Assembly (NCBI GenBank): GCA_018056585.1
Contig: JAGPFK010000005.1
Span: 1-15,112 of the forward strand
DNA: 15,112 nt
DNA from: Clostridia bacterium
GTDB taxonomy: Bacteria; Bacillota; Clostridia; Saccharofermentanales; UBA5734
Reading direction: 5' to 3'
Made by a program: the position numbers and the translations under genes. Under the pieces are notes generated by a model that was given only the letters and a program-made list of their open reading frames with translations, was not told the DNA's origin and searched no databases. Shown here piece by piece: positions 7,367-15,112 of the stretch (positions are counted from its first letter, which is position 1; each line of letters opens with the position of its first letter).

Positions 7367-8240
7367 AAGCGGCATTCGCCTGGACCGTTTTCTGACTGAT
7401 CATCTGAAGGGCTATTCCCGCTCTTTTATTCAAAATTTGTTTTCTGATGGACGTGTGACCCTGAACGGAAAAGCGCTCAAGCCATCCTGGAAAACCGTTT
7501 CTGGAACTGTGATCGAGCTTGATGAGCCACAGCCGGAGCCGTTGGATATCAAGCCGGAAGACATTCCACTTGATATTATATATGAGGATGAATGGCTCCT
7601 GGTGATCAATAAACCACAGGGCATGGTTGTCCATCCCGCAGCAGGTCATCATGAAGGCACACTGGCTCATGCTTTGTTACATCATTGCGGCGGGCAACTG
7701 TCTGATCTAAACGGAACCCAGAGGCCCGGCATTGTGCATCGCATCGACAAAGACACATCCGGCCTCCTGCTGATTGTCAAGGATAATCGGGTGCATGCAG
7801 CCATCAGTAAGCAAATTCAAAAACATGAGATCCGGCGCATCTATCAAGCGATCGTTCATGGACACGTTGCGGCTGCATCAGGAACCATTGACGCACCGAT
7901 CGGCCGTGATCCGTTTGATCGGAAACGAATGGCTGTTGTGGCCGGTGGTAAGCCGGCCGTCTCCCATTTCAAAACAATCCGGTCAGGAGAAAAGGCCAGT
8001 CTTTTGGAAGTTGAACTGGAAACAGGGCGGACGCACCAGATTCGTGTCCATCTTCAGTATATCGGACATCCGGTCGTGGGCGATCCGTTGTATGCAGAAG
8101 GAAAGCCTGATTATGGCTTGTCCGGTCAGGCGCTTCACGCGGGGCAGTTGTCTTTTTCACACCCCATCACGGGAGATGTGCTGACTCTGAATTGTCCGGT
8201 TCCGGAGTCCTTCAGAAAAATCATGGAGCAGCTTTTATGA
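7341..8240 (+). CDS. rluD: RluA/RluD-family 23S rRNA pseudouridine synthase
   Basis: This 299-residue enzyme isomerises specific uridines to pseudouridine, by family resemblance in 23S rRNA. An N-terminal S4 RNA-binding domain (about 14-60) is followed by the catalytic domain, which carries the signature HRIDKDTSGLLL with catalytic Asp136. Other family segments are VINKPQGMVVHP (88-99) and ETGRTHQIRVHL. Length is normal. The start ATG follows AAAGGAGG at 7327-7334 inside the end of lspA. The stop overlaps the next start (ATGA). It corresponds to YlyB of B. subtilis by position. The exact target uridines are not readable from the sequence, so the symbol denotes the family type. Confidence 0.92.
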   Translation: MRQSIQITESGIRLDRFLTDHLKGYSRSFIQNLFSDGRVTLNGKALKPSWKTVSGTVIELDEPQPEPLDIKPEDIPLDIIYEDEWLLVINKPQGMVVHPAAGHHEGTLAHALLHHCGGQLSDLNGTQRPGIVHRIDKDTSGLLLIVKDNRVHAAISKQIQKHEIRRIYQAIVHGHVAAASGTIDAPIGRDPFDRKRMAVVAGGKPAVSHFKTIRSGEKASLLEVELETGRTHQIRVHLQYIGHPVVGDPLYAEGKPDYGLSGQALHAGQLSFSHPITGDVLTLNCPVPESFRKIMEQLL

Positions 8241-8995
8241 ACAGGACAGAACGGTCTCAAAGCAACCGATCAAATGCGTGGCTGCGCCAGCAGATTATCA
8301 TCTTTGTCATTATGCTTTTGTTCGGATTTATCATCATGAACCATGTCCAATCCGTCAAGGCACAAAGTCCAACGCGTGATGTGGTTGCGCTTTACCGCGA
8401 GCGGGAAGAAGAGCTCAAAAAACAAGAGGAACGATATCAAAAGTTATTGGAGGAAAATAAAACGCTGAATGAAAAAAAAGCAGCTTTAATGGAATCCCTC
8501 CTGGTTGATCAGGGACGGGAGGAGTTATCCGCAGAATTGCAAAAAGTTCGATTGCTTGCCGGATTTACAGAAATCCGTGGTCCTGGTATCATTTTAACAT
8601 TGGATGACAAACCTGATTTCGATATTTTGAAGGACACTGAGGCTTCTATTGTCCATGACGGCGATATCCGGCACGCACTTGATCTGCTCCGGAATGTGGG
8701 GGTCGCCGGTCTGTCTGTGAATGATCTGCGCATCACCAATGCTTCCTACATCAAGTGCATCGGGTCGACCATTCGTTGCAACCAGTCTCGTCTGCTCCCG
8801 CCGTTTGTGATCAAAGCCATAGGCGATCCGGATCAGTTGGCTCAGGCCATCCTGCAAGACATCTTGTTCAGCATGAGGCAGGATCCCGCCATCGGATTGA
8901 TTGTCACCGTGGAAAAAGAAGAAGAGGTTGTCCTTCCGCCTTTTGCGGAAGCAGATAATTTTGAACGTTATATTACATTATTAGAAGGGAAATGA
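8237..8995 (+). CDS. DUF881-family membrane-anchored protein (first of tandem pair)
   Basis: This is a 252-residue protein of the DUF881 (YlxW/YlxX-like) family, whose biochemical role is unknown; members often lie near division or envelope genes. It has one N-terminal membrane helix (about 18-35), a coiled coil of Glu/Lys/Arg-rich heptads (about 52-105), and the DUF881 core (about 108-245). The core has recognisable segments GPGIILTLDDKP, DLLRNVGVAGLSVNDLRI and FVIKAIGDPDQL. The N-in orientation would place the coiled coil and core outside the membrane. I chose ATG 8237, which overlaps the rluD stop and follows GGAG; a longer GTG start at 8192 runs through the rluD end and is unlikely. The next gene is a diverged paralogue. 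Confidence 0.85.
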   Translation: MNRTERSQSNRSNAWLRQQIIIFVIMLLFGFIIMNHVQSVKAQSPTRDVVALYREREEELKKQEERYQKLLEENKTLNEKKAALMESLLVDQGREELSAELQKVRLLAGFTEIRGPGIILTLDDKPDFDILKDTEASIVHDGDIRHALDLLRNVGVAGLSVNDLRITNASYIKCIGSTIRCNQSRLLPPFVIKAIGDPDQLAQAILQDILFSMRQDPAIGLIVTVEKEEEVVLPPFAEADNFERYITLLEGK

Positions 8996-8997
8996 TC

Positions 8998-9711
8998 ATG
9001 AAACAGGCGATTTCACGCACAATTGCTCTTACGGTCGTCTGCGTTATTCTCGGCATCCTGATTTCGCTGCAGATGAAAAATGTCAATCTGAATAAAGTGA
9101 ATGAAGAGAACCTGGCCGAATTGCAGGAAAAGCTGATTGAGTACATTAACAAAAATGCGGAGCTATCTCAACGAAACGCCGAACTTTATGAATACATTCG
9201 CATTCTTGAAAATGATAAGGCGTCCGGCAATGCCCAGATTGAATCCATCATACGCGAAAAAGAACGCGCCGCAATTTTTGCCGGCCTTCGAGAAGTTCGA
9301 AACTATGGCATCGTCATCAAAATCAGCTGTGGAGAGGATGCCGAGATCAAAGACAGCGTCTTGCGGCAATTCGTCAATGAATTGCGAAATCTGGGCGCGC
9401 AGGCGATTGCCATCAATGATGAACGTTTGGTAGCCACATCTGAAATTCGCAGCAGCGGATCTGTGATCATCATAAATGGAAACAGCTACAGCAGAAAAGA
9501 ACCTTTTGAAATGAAGGCCATTACCGATCCGCAGAATGAGAAATCAATTTTAAGTTATCTTGAATCGGTTAAGGAAGCGATTTTAGCCGACCCGCAGATT
9601 CAAAATGACGCCTATAACATCCAGATCACGCCGTTGCCAGAGCTGACGATTCCGGCTCTCAGCGAGGACAGCATCGCTTTTCGCATCGATTTGCTGATGC
9701 CAAAGGAATAA
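8998..9711 (+). CDS. DUF881-family membrane-anchored protein (second of tandem pair)
   Basis: The 237-residue product has the same plan as its upstream neighbour: membrane helix (about 7-26), coiled coil (about 33-92) and DUF881 core (about 95-225) with ELRNLGAQAIAINDERL and FEMKAITDPQNE matching the neighbour's segments. Sequence identity between the two looks low, so the duplication is old or the pair was inherited as such. I chose ATG 8998 because AGAAGGGA at 8983-8990 is correctly spaced for it; ATG 8992 is too close. It follows the first DUF881 gene by two bases, suggesting equal expression and perhaps a heteromeric complex through the coiled coils. Function is unknown. Confidence 0.83.
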   Translation: MKQAISRTIALTVVCVILGILISLQMKNVNLNKVNEENLAELQEKLIEYINKNAELSQRNAELYEYIRILENDKASGNAQIESIIREKERAAIFAGLREVRNYGIVIKISCGEDAEIKDSVLRQFVNELRNLGAQAIAINDERLVATSEIRSSGSVIIINGNSYSRKEPFEMKAITDPQNEKSILSYLESVKEAILADPQIQNDAYNIQITPLPELTIPALSEDSIAFRIDLLMPKE

Positions 9712-9723
9712 AGGAGGACTTTC

Positions 9724-10689
9724 ATGGAAAAAAGAATCCGTATCGATCAGACACAGGCCGCAATGTCCGTTTTCGGCAGCTGTAATGACCATTTAGATTT
9801 GATCGAACAGATTCTTCATGTCAGCCTTGAGGTGACAAATGATGGACTGGTCATACAAGGCGATGAGAAAAACGTCACAGAAGCTGTGGCTGTATGCGAG
9901 CAGCTATTTGAGATTGATCGGAAGGGACAGCCCATCAGCATGCAGCTGGTGACCTATTTGGCAAATATGGCAAGTGAAGGAAATCTCGAACAAGTTTTTG
10001 GCTACACACCGGATTGTGTTTGCGTGACGGCCAGCGGGCGGCCCATCAGAAGCAAAACGTTAGGACAGAAGGCCTATGTTCAAGCCATACGGGACCATGA
10101 AATCACTTTTTGCATTGGCCCTGCCGGAACAGGCAAAACGTTTTTAGCCGTGGCCATGGCAGTCAACGCGTTCAGGAGCCACGACGTCAGCCGGATTATC
10201 CTGACGCGGCCGGCCGTTGAAGCGGGTGAAAAACTGGGATTCCTTCCCGGTGATTTGCAAAACAAAGTAGATCCTTACATGAGGCCGCTTTATGATGCGC
10301 TTCATGAGTTAATGGGTGTCGATCATTATTTGCGCAATCTGGAGAAGGGATTGATTGAAGTCTCGCCGTTGGCTTACATGCGAGGCCGGACACTGGATGA
10401 AGCGTTTATTATTTTGGATGAAGCGCAGAATACAACACCCGAACAAATGAAAATGTTTCTGACTCGGCTGGGGTATCGTTCAAAGGCTGTTGTTACGGGC
10501 GACATTACTCAGGTCGACTTACCATTTGACAAAAAATCGGGAATGAAAGAAGCCCGGCGCATCCTGAAGGATGTCGAGGGTATTGCTATGATTGAGCTGA
10601 CGCAAAAAGATGTGGTCCGTAATCCACTGGTTCAGCGCATCATCCAGGCTTATGAGAAATATGGCTCAAAGGGAGGAGGGACCCCATGA
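9724..10689 (+). CDS. phoH: PhoH-family ATPase
   Basis: PhoH-like proteins are cytoplasmic P-loop ATPases related to helicase cores, repeatedly linked by gene context to YbeY and RNA metabolism. The 321-residue product has an N-terminal KH-like region (about 1-70), Walker A GPAGTGKT (132-139), the conserved TRPAVEAGEKLGFLPGD (161-177), Walker B IILDEAQNTTPEQMK (229-243) and the C-terminal RNPLVQRIIQAYE. Length is typical. The start ATG follows AAGGAGGA at 9711-9718, which overlaps the previous stop codon. The stop overlaps the pgpH start by four bases. Order phoH-pgpH-ybeY-era-recO resembles the B. subtilis phoH-yqfF-yqfG-(dgkA-cdd)-era-recO locus. Confidence 0.95.
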   Translation: MEKRIRIDQTQAAMSVFGSCNDHLDLIEQILHVSLEVTNDGLVIQGDEKNVTEAVAVCEQLFEIDRKGQPISMQLVTYLANMASEGNLEQVFGYTPDCVCVTASGRPIRSKTLGQKAYVQAIRDHEITFCIGPAGTGKTFLAVAMAVNAFRSHDVSRIILTRPAVEAGEKLGFLPGDLQNKVDPYMRPLYDALHELMGVDHYLRNLEKGLIEVSPLAYMRGRTLDEAFIILDEAQNTTPEQMKMFLTRLGYRSKAVVTGDITQVDLPFDKKSGMKEARRILKDVEGIAMIELTQKDVVRNPLVQRIIQAYEKYGSKGGGTP

Positions 10690-12836
10690 AGTTTTCCTCA
10701 CACGTTCGCATTTTTTTGACCTGGATCGCTTCTATCCTATTGCTGGCTATGGTTTTGTTTGCGATCTATACCGGCTCGATGCCAAAGAAATACATGCTCC
10801 GGCCAGGGGACGTGAGTTCCTATGATATTTACGCGCCCCGGAGCATTCCTGATAAGGTGGAGACGGAACGAAGAGCCGCTTTGGCGGCAGCAGAAGTAGA
10901 CGATGTGATCCTGCGTTCTGAGGAGATTTCAAAAAACGTACTGGAACGGGTGGATCGTTTTTTTCAAATCATTGAAGAGGAACGAGAAAATCCGCCTGTC
11001 AAGATCCCGTCGCCTTTACCGACAGAACCGACAGAAAACCAGCCTCAGGAAATTGAACCGATCGAACCCCTGCCGGTCACAGATACAAAAAAGCTTGCTG
11101 AACGGATCATTTGGGCCATTGAGCGGGAGCTGGGTCTTTCCGTCAGCGAAGAGGACGCTTTAATTTTTGCGTCTATAACGGATGATCGTTTGGCTGCTTT
11201 GTCGGGGCATGTGCGTTCCATGGCGGCTTTGATCATGGCTGATATGGTCGATGAAACAGCCTTGCGACACAGCATCAGCCAGCACGTCGATAACCTTGAA
11301 GAGACGATGGTCTATTACAAGGAAGATATAGAGCTCATCACGCGCATACTGAATTTGTTGCTCGAGCCCAACGCTGTTTACGATGCACAAGCGACTGAAA
11401 ACGCGCGAAAAGCCGCTCGCGAACGTGTCTTAAATAATCCGGTTATGATTGAAAAAGGAACCCGCATCGTTTCTGTTGGCGACATCATCACAGAAGATGT
11501 TTATCAATTGCTGTCAGAGCTGGATTTGATTGACAGCGGCCAGTTCGACACCCGGCATCTGGCCGGTATCCTGATGCTGCTTTTGCTCGTTAGCGGCATC
11601 GCTCTTTTTTATGTCACGCATGACGAAAAAGAGAACATCAGCAGCCCAGGCGATGTGATCGCTTTGTTGTTGATTCTTTTGATCCCACTGCTGGTTTCTT
11701 CCTATCTGGCCCGAAACGCCCCGCTTGCGCCGCCCATTTATTTTGCGGCTGTCCTGATTGCGGTTTATTTTGGCCTCAGAGCATCGGTCATTCTTTCTTT
11801 CTGCCTGGCTGTCCTCGTCCTGCCGATGACTAATTTTAACCCCCTGTTTTTGGCCGTAGCGATGATGGGCAGTCTGGTCGCTGCTCTTTTTGCCAGAGGC
11901 ATCATGCGCAAAGACAATTACGCTTTTATTATTCTGGCCACGGTGAGCACCAATATCCTGATGACCTCCTCTTTTGGCGTTATTTTAAAAGAGGGGTGGT
12001 CAGACATTTTGCTCAATTGTGCCTATACGGCAGCCAGCGGCGCCTTGTCTGTTATTGCAGCCATCGGGTTTATGCCGATTTTTGAGATGCTCTTCAACAC
12101 GGTGTCACCCTTGCGTCTGATTGAGCTTTCGCAGCCAGGACATCCCTTGCTTCGGCGCCTTTTTGTGGAAGCGCCTGGGACCTCACAGCACAGCATGATG
12201 GTTGCCAATCTAGCTGATGCCGCGGCGGCGGCCATCGGCGCCAACACGCTGTTGGCTCGTGTGGGTGCCTATTACCATGATATCGGCAAGCTGGAAAATC
12301 CCCTCATGTTTGCTGAAAACCAGGAAGACGAAAATCCGCACGACCTGATGCCACCTGAAAAAAGTGTCGAAATCATTCTGAATCACCCGGATGCCGGCGT
12401 CCGAATTGGACGTCGCTATCGCCTGCCTAAACCCATTTTGCGTATCATTCACGAGCATCATGGGTCAACGGAACAGATTTACTTCTTGCATAAGGCCAGA
12501 AAACTTGCGGAAAACGGGGAACAGACCGATCCGGATCCCAGCCGCTATAAATACCGCTGCCCAATTCCAACAACAAGGGAATCAGCGATCGTGATGCTGG
12601 CTGACTCAGTCGAAGCAGCGATGAAGTCAACCGGGGTCAACAATGTAGAAGACGCGGAAAAATTGATCAGGCACGTGGTCAAGCAAAAATTTGAACAGGA
12701 TCAGCTGATTTCTTCCGGATTGTCTTTCAGTGATGTTGAAAAGATTATTCAGGCCTTTCTTCAGGTCTATACGGGACATTTTCATGAAAGGGTTCAGTAT
12801 CCAGATGATTATTCAATTCGTCAATCGGCAAAGTAA
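10686..12836 (+). CDS. pgpH: 7TM-HD cyclic-di-AMP phosphodiesterase PgpH (YqfF)
   Basis: PgpH degrades the second messenger c-di-AMP through a cytoplasmic HD domain. The 716-residue product has an N-terminal membrane helix (about 8-28), a large extracytoplasmic 7TMR-HDED domain (about 30-290), a bundle of about seven membrane helices (about 291-475), and a C-terminal HD domain (about 495-640). HD-domain metal-ligand candidates are His502 (TSQHSMMVANL), His531-Asp532 (YYHDIGKLENP), His384-like downstream histidines in ILNHPDAG and IIHEHHGS. A Pro/Glu-rich stretch at 103-131 interrupts the outer domain. The start overlaps the phoH stop, and ybeY begins inside its 3' end. Length is normal for the family. 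Substrate is inferred from the close family match, not from a unique residue. Confidence 0.95.
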   Translation: MKFSSHVRIFLTWIASILLLAMVLFAIYTGSMPKKYMLRPGDVSSYDIYAPRSIPDKVETERRAALAAAEVDDVILRSEEISKNVLERVDRFFQIIEEERENPPVKIPSPLPTEPTENQPQEIEPIEPLPVTDTKKLAERIIWAIERELGLSVSEEDALIFASITDDRLAALSGHVRSMAALIMADMVDETALRHSISQHVDNLEETMVYYKEDIELITRILNLLLEPNAVYDAQATENARKAARERVLNNPVMIEKGTRIVSVGDIITEDVYQLLSELDLIDSGQFDTRHLAGILMLLLLVSGIALFYVTHDEKENISSPGDVIALLLILLIPLLVSSYLARNAPLAPPIYFAAVLIAVYFGLRASVILSFCLAVLVLPMTNFNPLFLAVAMMGSLVAALFARGIMRKDNYAFIILATVSTNILMTSSFGVILKEGWSDILLNCAYTAASGALSVIAAIGFMPIFEMLFNTVSPLRLIELSQPGHPLLRRLFVEAPGTSQHSMMVANLADAAAAAIGANTLLARVGAYYHDIGKLENPLMFAENQEDENPHDLMPPEKSVEIILNHPDAGVRIGRRYRLPKPILRIIHEHHGSTEQIYFLHKARKLAENGEQTDPDPSRYKYRCPIPTTRESAIVMLADSVEAAMKSTGVNNVEDAEKLIRHVVKQKFEQDQLISSGLSFSDVEKIIQAFLQVYTGHFHERVQYPDDYSIRQSAK

Positions 12837-13353
12837 AGAACCGGTTCAAGACTTCGAAGCGTTGATTCGCCTCGTCTTATCCAAAGCAATGGACCTCTTG
12901 TCTTCACAAGAATCAGAAGAGCCCATGCTGGCTTTTTCTGACGTAGCGGCTGAACCTTTGGTTTACATCACTTTTGTCAGCCCTGCTGTTATGCGGCGGA
13001 TCAACAAAGATACACGAGGGGTCGATCGTCTGACCGATGTCCTCTCGTTTCCGCTTCTTGACATGAAAGACGGGCGTTTTAAAGCCCCGCCCGGTCCGCA
13101 GGATTTTGAGCGAACGATGGATGGACAGATACGGCTGCCGCTGGGAGACATCATCCTGGCCCCTAAAGTCGCACGGCAACAAGCCATAGAATATGGGCAC
13201 AGCCTGGAACGTGAAATGGCTTTTTTGGCTCTGCATGGTTTTTTACATCTGATTGGCTTTGACCACGACCAACCTGAACGTGAAGCGGTGATGACCGCTT
13301 TTCAAGAATCGGTTTTATCTGAAGCAGGCCTGTCGCGGCCGCCGGTTGACTGA
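12805..13353 (+). CDS. ybeY: Endoribonuclease YbeY (rRNA maturation factor)
   Basis: YbeY is a zinc-dependent endoribonuclease involved in 16S rRNA 3'-end maturation and ribosome quality control. The 182-residue product carries the zinc motif HGFLHLIGFDHD, with His144, His148 and His154 as ligands, and the family segment RGVDRLTDVLSFP. The start is uncertain. ATG 12805 gives MIIQFVNRQ, like other YbeY N-termini, but its Shine-Dalgarno (AAAGGG, 12787-12792) is 12 bases away. ATG 12784 adds seven residues with a poorer ribosome site, and the longest frame from 12730 lies deep inside pgpH. In each case the start overlaps pgpH. Era follows after 14 bases; YbeY and Era are reported to cooperate in 16S rRNA processing. 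Confidence 0.94.
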   Translation: MIIQFVNRQSKEPVQDFEALIRLVLSKAMDLLSSQESEEPMLAFSDVAAEPLVYITFVSPAVMRRINKDTRGVDRLTDVLSFPLLDMKDGRFKAPPGPQDFERTMDGQIRLPLGDIILAPKVARQQAIEYGHSLEREMAFLALHGFLHLIGFDHDQPEREAVMTAFQESVLSEAGLSRPPVD

Positions 13354-13367
13354 AAGGAAAAAATGAG

Positions 13368-14303
13368 ATGGACGAATCATTTAAATCAGGTTTTGTCAGT
13401 TTGGTTGGACTGCCGAATGCCGGCAAGTCGACCCTGATCAATCAGCTGGCCGGAACACAACTGGCCATTACCTCACCCAAGCCACAAACAACTCGGTTTG
13501 TCATTCAAGCCATTGTGAACGAACCTGACACGCAGATTATCTTTTTGGACACCCCTGGTTTTTGCAGGCCACGCAACAAGCTGGACCAGGCGATGCAACG
13601 GGGGATCGCGACGGCTTTGGCGGACGGAGATATCATTCTGATGATCACCGACGCGGCCGCTGCTGCCCGGGCTGAAAAAAGCGATCGGCTGCCCCGTCTC
13701 GAACAGGAATTACTGGAAAGGATAAAAAAACAAGACAAGCCGGTTGTCCTGGCCTTGAATAAGATTGATCTGATGGCCAAAGAAGCACTGCTGCCGATCA
13801 TCGCACGTTACAGCAAAGAAGCGCCCTTCGAGGCCATTGTCCCGATCTCAGCACGCGATGGCGACGGCATCGGCGATTTGCTTTCTGAAATCCGGAGATT
13901 GCTCAAACCCGGTCCGAAATACTATCCGGAAGAAACATGGACCGATCAAACCGAGCGGCGGATGGTCGCCGAACTGATCCGTCAACAGATCTTGCTGCTG
14001 ACTCAGGAAGAAATACCCCACGGGGTTGCTGTTGATATTGAATCATTTGAAGAAATAGGGGAGCCTTTTCGCGAACGCGTCCGGATCAGTGCCACCATTT
14101 ATTGTGAAAAAAATTCTCACAAAGGCATTTTAATCGGAAAAGGAGGCAGCATGCTGAAAAAAATCGGCACACAAGCCAGGGAGGAAATTGAGTATTTGCT
14201 TGGTTGTCCCTGTTATCTGGAGTTGTTTGTGAAAGTGCGTGAAGACTGGCGTAATCGCCAGGATGTGCTGCGCCACCTTGGTTTTGTGACACGGAATGGA
14301 TAG
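13368..14303 (+). CDS. era: Era GTPase
   Basis: Era is an essential GTPase that binds 16S rRNA near its 3' end and acts in 30S subunit assembly. The 311-residue product has all GTPase motifs: G1 GLPNAGKS (14-21), a threonine pair in PQTTRF for G2, G3 DTPG (61-64), G4 NKID (131-134) and G5 SAR (161-163). A C-terminal KH domain carries the GKGG loop (257-260) and ends in the conserved LFVKVREDWRNR segment. It is slightly longer than most bacterial Era proteins but within the normal range. The ATG follows AAAGGA at 13353-13358. An ATG at 13363 in another frame is not used. The recO start lies two bases after the stop. Confidence 0.97.
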   Translation: MDESFKSGFVSLVGLPNAGKSTLINQLAGTQLAITSPKPQTTRFVIQAIVNEPDTQIIFLDTPGFCRPRNKLDQAMQRGIATALADGDIILMITDAAAAARAEKSDRLPRLEQELLERIKKQDKPVVLALNKIDLMAKEALLPIIARYSKEAPFEAIVPISARDGDGIGDLLSEIRRLLKPGPKYYPEETWTDQTERRMVAELIRQQILLLTQEEIPHGVAVDIESFEEIGEPFRERVRISATIYCEKNSHKGILIGKGGSMLKKIGTQAREEIEYLLGCPCYLELFVKVREDWRNRQDVLRHLGFVTRNG

Positions 14304-14305
14304 CG

Positions 14306-15088
14306 ATGGCTCATATCAAGACAAAAGGATTCGTTATTCAGGCTGTTCCGGTGGGTGAAAGCGACCGGATTATCCGTATTTTAACGAAAGAGTATGGTTT
14401 AATCAGCGTTTCTGTACGTGGAGCCAGAAGAACACGCAGTCCGCATCTTTTATCGACTCAGGTTTTTTCATTCAGCTCATTTGAGTTGTTCTACAATAAA
14501 AACAGGTATACTTTACAGTCATCTGAATTGATTGAACCGTTTATGGCGCTCCAGCAGGATCTTGAACGGCTGGTCTGTGCGTCGCATCTTTCAGAAGTGC
14601 TGCTTGACAGCCTGCGCGACGACCTGGCACAGCCTTCTTTATATCATCTTTGGGCATACAGCATGCAATCGCTCAGTCAGGATCCGGATCCATATCTGGT
14701 GGTTCATTCAGCGCAGATGCGTCTTTTGATGGATATCGGTTTTGCTCCGCGTCTTGACAGTTGTGTTGTTTGTAACCAACCCCTTCATCCTCAGGATTTA
14801 AAAGCAATCGCATTCAGTGTCAGCGGCGGCGGCTTAGTCTGCGGCCAGCCTGCCTGCAATCATCGCTTTGCAGATGCCCGCCCTGTTTCAAAAGGCGTCA
14901 TCCTCTGCCTGCGTCATATTCAACAAGCCCCCCTGTCCCGCCTGTTTCAGTTTTCACTTTCAGATGTGGTTCGTCACAGCCTGATTGAATTATCGGCCGC
15001 TTACCTGTCGTATCATATGGAAAAATCATATACAAAGCTCGGTCTGCTCCGGTCGCTCCATTTGGGTAACAATCAGACAACATTCTGA
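14306..15088 (+). CDS. recO: DNA repair protein RecO
   Basis: RecO binds single-stranded DNA and, with RecR, loads RecA in the RecFOR recombination pathway. The complete 260-residue product begins with the family N-terminal OB fold (KTKGFVIQAVPVGESDRIIRILTKEYG and SVSVRGARR), followed by a helical domain and a zinc-finger region with Cys153, Cys156, Cys179 and Cys184. The second cysteine pair is spaced C-x4-C, whereas C-x2-C is more usual. The start ATG is two bases after the era stop with no strong Shine-Dalgarno sequence, so translation is probably coupled to era. The era-recO adjacency is common in Bacillota. The stop is at 15086-15088, and the last 24 bases of the window show no further feature. 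Confidence 0.94.
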   Translation: MAHIKTKGFVIQAVPVGESDRIIRILTKEYGLISVSVRGARRTRSPHLLSTQVFSFSSFELFYNKNRYTLQSSELIEPFMALQQDLERLVCASHLSEVLLDSLRDDLAQPSLYHLWAYSMQSLSQDPDPYLVVHSAQMRLLMDIGFAPRLDSCVVCNQPLHPQDLKAIAFSVSGGGLVCGQPACNHRFADARPVSKGVILCLRHIQQAPLSRLFQFSLSDVVRHSLIELSAAYLSYHMEKSYTKLGLLRSLHLGNNQTTF

Positions 15089-15112
15089 TATCTTTTTCAT
15101 GCACCCCAGAAA

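Noticed and set aside
8192..8236. Upstream GTG extension of the first DUF881 gene
   Set aside because: It would overlap the rluD end by 49 bases and add residues unlike the family; ATG 8237 has a Shine-Dalgarno and the usual ATGA coupling.
12730..12804. Long N-terminal extension of ybeY into pgpH
   Set aside because: The added residues are Arg/Phe-rich out-of-frame pgpH sequence and YbeY proteins begin near MII; the family length fits ATG 12805 or 12784.
1..15112. Mobile element, CRISPR, tRNA, riboswitch or novel defence system
   Set aside because: No transposase or integrase frame, no spaced direct repeats, no tRNA-like fold and no untranslated gap larger than about 130 bases was seen; nearly all sequence is explained by conserved genes.

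Overview
The window reads as chromosomal DNA from an anaerobic, fermentative, Clostridia-like member of the Bacillota. The evidence is an [FeFe]-hydrogenase of the NAD-linked multimeric type, an rny-ymdB pair, and a phoH-pgpH-ybeY-era-recO gene order close to that of Bacillus and clostridia. Strong Shine-Dalgarno sequences and a good sigma-A-type promoter agree with this. All genes are on the plus strand. I see no mobile element, tRNA, rRNA, CRISPR array or prophage gene, and no complete new multi-gene system. The interest lies in details of housekeeping genes.

Region 1 (1-2618) is the end of a hydrogenase operon: the C-terminal part of a HydB/NuoF-like flavin/iron-sulfur subunit, cut by the window edge, then a complete HydA catalytic subunit. 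HydA has the full N-terminal relay of iron-sulfur clusters and an H-cluster domain. Its first H-cluster motif reads TSCSPGW instead of the textbook TSCCPGW.

Region 2 (2619-4384) is the RNase Y gene with its own promoter (about 2645-2673) and a hairpin terminator (4344-4384). Its Shine-Dalgarno sequence overlaps the only near-N-terminal conventional start codons and points instead to an AUU codon at 2746.

Region 3 (4438-15088) is a compact run of eleven genes with no gap above about 14 bases and many overlaps: ymdB, an orphan solute-binding lipoprotein, lspA, an rluD-type pseudouridine synthase, two tandem DUF881 membrane proteins, phoH, pgpH, ybeY, era and recO. Shared themes are RNA decay and ribosome maturation (RNase Y, YmdB, RluD-type synthase, PhoH, YbeY, Era), cyclic-dinucleotide turnover (PgpH), lipoprotein maturation (LspA beside a lipoprotein) and DNA repair (RecO). 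Compared with B. subtilis, spoVS is absent next to ymdB, yqfC/yqfD are absent before phoH (their place holds the DUF881 pair), and dgkA and cdd are absent between ybeY and era.
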